Assembly (NCBI GenBank): GCA_029204225.1
Contig: CM055097.1
Span: 25,947,039-26,011,038, forward strand
DNA length: 64,000 bases
Origin: Diphasiastrum complanatum
Lineage: Eukaryota > Streptophyta > Lycopodiopsida > Lycopodiales > Lycopodiaceae
Direction: 5' to 3'
Under the pieces are notes generated by a model that was not told the DNA's origin, searched no databases, and saw only the letters and a program-made list of their open reading frames with translations. A program made the position numbers and the translations under genes. Numbering within the stretch: position 1 is the stretch's first letter; every line of letters starts with the position of its first letter. This document shows positions 40,401-47,700 of this stretch, in pieces.

Positions 40401-43400
40401 GAATCGTGGAAGAGACAATTATAGCCTCCCTGAATCTCATATGCACTCTTTTTGTAATGAGAGTATAACCATATAGGTGTCTGGTATTACGAAGATTAGG
40501 AGACAATGAAGATTGTGCATAAGCGACTTGTAGATGGAGTTGATTACAGATATCATCATACCAAGGTTTGAGATGGTGACGTATAGAAGGATGAGAAGAG
40601 GGAAACATGGATGGTTGGACTTGGAAGTTGATTATCCTAAGCACAATATGCCATTGCTATGCTTTGTGCTTGGAACCACCGATGTCACAAAAACTTGCCT
40701 AAACAATCCTAAGCGTCCCTAGATTGCACAACCTAAGTTATAACAAAAACTAAAGATCCAACATAGTAAACTAAACAAAGACATCCGTATATAGACTAGC
40801 AAAGCATGTCTTCAACAGGGAAGGAAATACAAGCTAAGACAACACTTTCATGTATGCCAACACTCGCAATGTGTGTGTGTGTGTGTGTGTGTGTGAGTGA
40901 GAGAAATTCAATTCTTTTGATCACTCAAATGAAGTTAGGGAACCTAGAATACAAAGAACATGACCTTATGTAGTTGGGCCTCAAAAGATTAAGTGGCATA
41001 TTACTATGGGCTCATTTCTAACTTCATGTCTAAGTTAACTTGCTTTGAATATATTTATCTTTGCAATCAACTTGACTCTCCCAAGGTTATGATAATTCTA
41101 CTTGAGCTATGCCATTTGATTCCCTAATTGTCCTTGGTGGGACACTCAATCACAACTAACTATTTAGTAATCCTAACGCTTCTTGGCATTTATATAATTC
41201 AAAACACTTTGTGCAGGTACATGTGCACCATTATGCAATGTCTAACTTAATAAAGTACATAACTAGAAAAGGTGAGGCTATGAAAGCCCTTGTTAATATA
41301 TCTCACATTGTGTACATTTGGGGGTAGTCTCATGTGGCTCTGAAATGCCCAACATGCCTCCCACTAATCTAGTACTTGTCCCTTAGTACTAGCAGGAGTT
41401 ATTACTATGGTTAACAATTCGCTACTTGCATCGTTCCTTCCTTGAACTGCCTTTGTGATGAGGAAGAGGTGTGGTTGTTATGCAGCATACATGAACTGTA
41501 GTTTGTTGTGCTTATATTGTTGAATTGTAGAGCTGCGTTGATATGCTAAATTCAAAGTTCAAACATGGATCTTCCATTGCTTAGTGGAGATATCATCTCT
41601 CTATTTTGAATGCTCGGTGGAGACATTAGGCTATCAAGGGAAGAAATAAAAGGATCTCCATCAACATGATCTTTGAAATTAACCAAGAAATCTTTCCTTG
41701 ACTTCCTACTATTTACTTTCTTATGAGCAAGCGTCTTCTATCTCTATGTTGCCAAAAAAATCTACTCCAAGAGCGATGAATCACTCAAAAGATTGTTGCT
41801 AAGGTACTTACAATTTGTACATCGACAAATAGAACTTTTATGTGCATGCAAATGGAAGGCTTGCATAAGTGACCCTAGAGAGACAAGTTGCATAGTTGAC
41901 ACTAGAGAGACAAGTTGAATTCTAAAAAAAATTCTTAAAGATTGGAGGTTTCTATTTGTGTCTCAATACCTTCTTCTATCAAGGATGTAGGTAGCTAATT
42001 TGCAAGCAATCAACAAACACATAGATAAACTGAAAGAGAGATCACTCCTCAACCCAAGAGAATGTTATATGAACTGTATTCACAAAAAGACTAAAGGGTA
42101 CATATATACAGTCTTATTTTTGGGGGGCACTGCTGCATGGTGTTACGGTTCCCGTTACGGGACGTGTGTGTCCCGTCATTACAGTTCCATAACCCATGAC
42201 GAAGGTGATGTGAATGGGGTCTCGGGCTGCTCCTACACCCGAGAACCCCGACCCAGTAGGCACTGGAAACAGGTGGACCACGATCCAAGTATCTAACTTG
42301 ACCATCCTGATAAATGGCAAAACGACCAGATGCCTTAGCCTAAGAAGAAGAAGAAGAAGAAGATCACGAAGAGAGAGAGAGAGAGAGAATTTGCAAGTTC
42401 AGCTCCAAACATGATTATTAGCAACCAGCAAATACAACTAGCATGACTTTAAAAGGTCCTATTAAAATTCACAACATATACACAAAGTGTAAAAGGAACG
42501 CATCATGGATTATTATTAGAATGGATAAGCAATGTAAAAGCCAAGCTTTTCATACCACCATTCAAAATTAGTTCACATATAAGTAGGAAAAATAGAACAG
42601 ATCTCTAAGCATAAAGTTAACGCTGTACCACAATTGCAACAGAGAAATTTCGAATGTTTTCATAGTTGTTCACAATCCCCATCCGCTTCAATGCCATCAA
42701 CCTACTGTAAGGATTGCTTCCAACAACTTCTCCACTCATTTCCTGTTTGTTAGAGGAAAATACATCCAGATTTTAATAGTAGGCCTTCTATAGTCTTACG
42801 ATGGCTCATTGCCTTGTTTTGCTTGTTAAATAACATGAACCAAAGTATATTGACCTATCTGAAATAGAATAAACTTCACCTGTATTTTCTTCCGAGATCC
42901 TAATTGTGCTGCAGAAATATCATTGGATAACCTTAAAATCCTTTCAGCACTCTCTTTAATCTGCACAAGAAAAGGAAAGTTTAAATAAACAGTACGATCT
43001 TTAAGCCCATTCCAAAATAATAAAAGATATAAGAATAGGTATCACTACCTTCACCATGCCAAGTCCCAAGTCATTTTGTCTAACGAGGTGCTTCTTCAAG
43101 GTAGGTTGCACCTAAATAGAATCGTATTTATAAAGGATTGTTCATTAAGGTCCGCATCAAAAAAAGAGTAAGAATCTAGAGAGAATCCAGGTATCGAGCA
43201 TTGACTACATTTTTAAAAGATAAGTCAGGGGTGTTGTCATGCCCAATGTTAAAATTTAAGACTTAAGTAAAGTTATTCCATAATGGCATAGCTAAATTAC
43301 ATCAAATTCAAAGCTAAAACACCATGACATCCATCGTTGAAGCTCTCCACCACATATATGATTAGCCTATGGTCCACGTCCACCCTTTATATAGATAGCT

Positions 43401-44693
43401 AGACCAAATTCTGAAAATAACCTTGAGACTTTCCACAAAGTTACTTGACCCTTTGGTTTTGCGTGACCCTTTAGGAAAGACATGCTCTTAGTTTTAATAT
43501 CTTGTCTATCTCTTGAATAAAAATTGCTGTCAATCACAGCAAGATTAGAAGACAAACAGCTTGGACCTTTCATCAAGTGTTTATAAAAAGCAGGTTGTGC
43601 CTTGTGGAAGCTCGATACTGTCAATAACTTGGTTGTGCACAAAAATGTTGAGGATAATCAATCCATTTTCTTCATTGCTGCAGAATAATGTGATGGAGCT
43701 TACTAGTTTTTTTAAGGAGCAGCAGAGGATGATGAGGGACAGTTGTTTGTCGACTTTTCTTAGAAGCTGATGTGATTTTCCATGAAACATGTGTTCAAAC
43801 ACATCTATACGTGAAAGAGTTTCCATAAGTACATGACTAACTTGAGTTTGCTTAAAATTTCAATAAAATAACGACTTAATTCTTTGAAGGATCTTCCTCT
43901 CATCCATTTTTGCAGTAGAGCCTCCACTATGCCAGTGTACTCCTTTGGTACAACCTCAACCTTCATGTTTGCCTCTTAGAAGCAATCAACTGTAAACAGA
44001 ACATACACAATGCAGATTTAGACACTAATTGAAAGATGTTCAATTTAAAGTTAATGCCATCAGTAAGAATAGGAGGAACTAAAATTACTAGAAAATTACA
44101 CATGAAGAATCTCTAGTCTGATGTCAAGAGGATACTTCCAAGCCATTTCTTGTGACTTGTCTGCCATCATCTTCTTGCCTATAATTTCTAGAATTCTAGA
44201 TTCTATTCCAAGTTGAACTCAAATTTCAGACCTAGCCACCATTCCTGCTTTTCCAAGACTGCCAAATATGCTTCATGCTCTTGATCCCTGAAACATCCCT
44301 AACTGTCTGGCCTTCCGCACAGCATCCCTGCCATACTTTTCAATATCCTTGTAGCAGCCCTAGTTCCTATCCCGCAGAATGCCCACTCCCATTTATTTAA
44401 CTTCATTTTCTTATTTTCATTGAAAGATGAGCTACAGCCAGTGGATATCGACCATACATCCACCATTTGGCATCCACACACAAATTAATTAGCGTACAAA
44501 AGAACGTACGCCTGAATGTTCATGTGGTATACATTCAAGTACGATGCAACAATGCAAGACACTTTACTATCACACTATGAATTGTAACACTCATTCATGT
44601 TTCATGCACAAAAAAGTAATGAAACCCCAGCGGGAAAAACATTCCGACCGTTGGGGCATTTTTGTCCAACAGGCTGAAAAAAGTAAATGAATC

Positions 44694-44725
<32 letters not shown>

Positions 44726-47700
44726 TTTGCATGGTTGCAGCGAATCATGATTCACAGAGTTAGTGATTTGCGAATCGCGATTTGCTGCAGCGAATCGCCC
44801 AAAAAAAAATTCCTTGTTGCAAAAAATTTTGGACCAAAAAATACTGGAATTGAACCTGTGAATACATGCAATATGGGTATAAGTAGAAAGAGTAAATGGG
44901 TTTCGAATAGCTACGGGTTCAATTCCAGTACATTCCAGGTTCAATTCTAGTAGTTTTTAGGTCCAAAAAAATTTGCGAAACAAAGAATAAAAATGCAAAG
45001 TAAAAAAAAATTTGCGAATCACAATTTGGACTGCGATCTAGAATCGTGATGCATCTATGGCATATATGGGGGGTCCGATAACAACTTTTTAAAAGAAATT
45101 TAAGCACAAATAGAAACCTATTTCTGCCAAATACTACTAAATGTAAACCAGGTGAAATTACTGGAAAGCCAATGATATTACCATAGTTTATTGCTAATAT
45201 TGCCATATGCTATGGACACTATAGAATTGCCAATGAAACCAGCATCCATGAATGCAGTTCAGAGCTCTGTCAGCTAATCGGAGACGAAGACCATCAGGTA
45301 TTCTTATGTGACTTTCAGTTTATTCTTGAACTTTCTATTTCCAGTTCTATACAGCAGAAAATTAGTAAATTAGAAACTTTATTGTCTAAATTTAAAGATG
45401 TTTTTCCTGAATTTGCCACATGGTTTGCCACCCAGCAGAGAGGTAGATTATGTAATAAACCTAGTACCAGGTACAGCACCTGTTTCTAAACCTCCGTATC
45501 GGGTCAGCCGAACAGAGGATGAAGAAATAACTAGGCAGTTAACAGATTATCTTGGGAAAGGCCAAATTCAGACCAGTAGTTCACCTTGGGCCTCACCAGT
45601 CCTATTGGTGAAAAAGAAAGAGGGGTCTATGCGTCTTTGCGTAGATTACAGAGCCCTCAATAAAGTCACAATTAAAAATAAGTATCCTATGCCTCGGGCA
45701 GACGAGTTGTTTGATCAACTCGACAGGGCTAAATATTTCAGTAAAATAGACCTCAAATCGGGATATCATCAAGTCCGTATGAAATCGGAAGATGTCTCGA
45801 AAACAGCTTTTGGGGCTCGTCATGGTCATTATGAGTTTGAGGTGATGCCATTTGGGCTCACAAATGCTCCAGCTACCTTTATGACCTTGATGAACAGTGT
45901 CCTCAGACCATACTGGGGTAAGTTTGTAGTCGTATTTTTAGATGACATCCTCGTCTACAGCAAAACGAGGAAGGAGCATCTAAAACACCTCAGAAAGGTG
46001 TTTCGACTGTTCAGAAAGCATAAGCTTTATGCTAAATAATCCAAGTGTGAATTCTTCGTTGAAGAAGTAGCATATTTGGGTCACATTATCTCGTCAGATG
46101 GGATTAAGATGGACTTGAATAAGGTTAAAGCCATACTCAGTTGGCTGAGACCTCAGAATATTTAAGAACTTCAGATCTTTCTTGGTTTGGCGGGATAATA
46201 CAGACGATTTGTCAAGGAATATGCTCAGATAGCAATTCCCATGACAAATCTTCTTAAAGGGAAGGGAAAGGAGTTCATTTGGGAGTCCGCACAGCAGGAG
46301 AGCTTTGATGCTCTCAAAACAGCCTTAGCTACAGCACCAGTTCTAAAAGTCGTCGACCCCAATCAGCCATTTGTGGTCGAAACAGATGCTAGCAACTTTG
46401 CAGTAGGTGCTGTGCTAACTCAGGGTGGACAACCAGTTGCGTTCGAGAGTAAAAAACTCGAGCGAGCTCAGACTAGGTACAGTGCCAATGAAAAGGAGCT
46501 CTTTTCTATAGTCCATGCCCTTAAGACTTGGAGGCATTATTTGTATGGTGCCAACTTTGAGGTCCTGACAGACCATAAAGTCTCAGATACCTTTGCAATC
46601 AACCTGAGCTTAGAGGTCAGAAAGCTCGTTGGGCAAAGTTGATGCAAGAGTTTGATATGTCTATCAGATATAGACGGGGAAAATTCAATACAGTAGAAGA
46701 TGCCCTTAGCAGAATGCCTATGATAAACGAGCTGAGTTTTACTTGGATTCGTAATGAGTTACTCGAGTCCTTGAGAGGGAAATGCCAGCATGATGCATTC
46801 TTCTCTACTATCTGGAACTCAGTCCAATGCAGACAGTTACAGACTCCAGAATTAGTTCCCGGGGCTGGTGCCAGTTCATCCAAGAATACGGCAGCTTTCG
46901 TTGAGGATGATGATGATGAGTCCGAGTATACGTCGTCAGATGACGTTGAGGATTCTGAGCCTGTATTACCCAAGCAAACCCCAGTGGTTGAGGGTCAGTT
47001 GACTCAAGGATTCAAATGGAAACAGTATTCCATTCAGGATGAGTACTTGCTCTATAGAGATAGAGTATGTGTCCCCAATTCAGAGGATTATAGGCAGCAG
47101 GTCCTATATGAATGTCATGACAATCCTAGTGCGGGACACCCAGGCATACAGAAGACCTATGAGCTTCTTCGTGGCAATTTTTCTGGCCCAGTATGAAACA
47201 CGACGTCCACCAATATGTAACCAGTTGCCAGAAATGTCAAGTAAACAAAGCAGGCGTTTAAAGGCACGAGGGTTGTTGCAGCCCTTAGAAATACCAGCTG
47301 GTAAATGGGAGAGTATCTCCATGGATTTTATGGTAGGCCTGCCTAAAACCCAAAAGGGTAATGACGCTATATGGGTCACAGTTGACCGTCTGACCAAAAT
47401 GGCTCATCTTATTCTGACCAAAACAACCGTTAGAGCTCCAGAGTTAGCGAGGTTGTTTGTAGACGGGCTATTTAAATTGTACGTTTTACCTTCTGGCATA
47501 GTCAGCAACCGGGACAGTAAGTTTATTGGAAATTTTTGGAGGGCAGTATTCCATCATCTCCATACTAAACTTAATATGAGTACCACCGACCATCCACAGA
47601 CGGACGGTCAAATAGAGAGGGTAAATCAGGTGCTGGAGGATATGCTTCGTGCATACGTCAGCAAGAAGCAGACTAATTGGGAGGAGTATCTCTCAAAATT

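Noticed and set aside
42114-42320. Minus-strand ORF of 68 codons
   Set aside because: It is the translation of the palindrome block and has no protein-like features beyond similarity to the 5052-5104 module.
24246-43111. UBA5 exons as pieces of a processed pseudogene
   Set aside because: Real GT-AG introns separate them, phase is kept and there are no stops, so a retrocopy is excluded.
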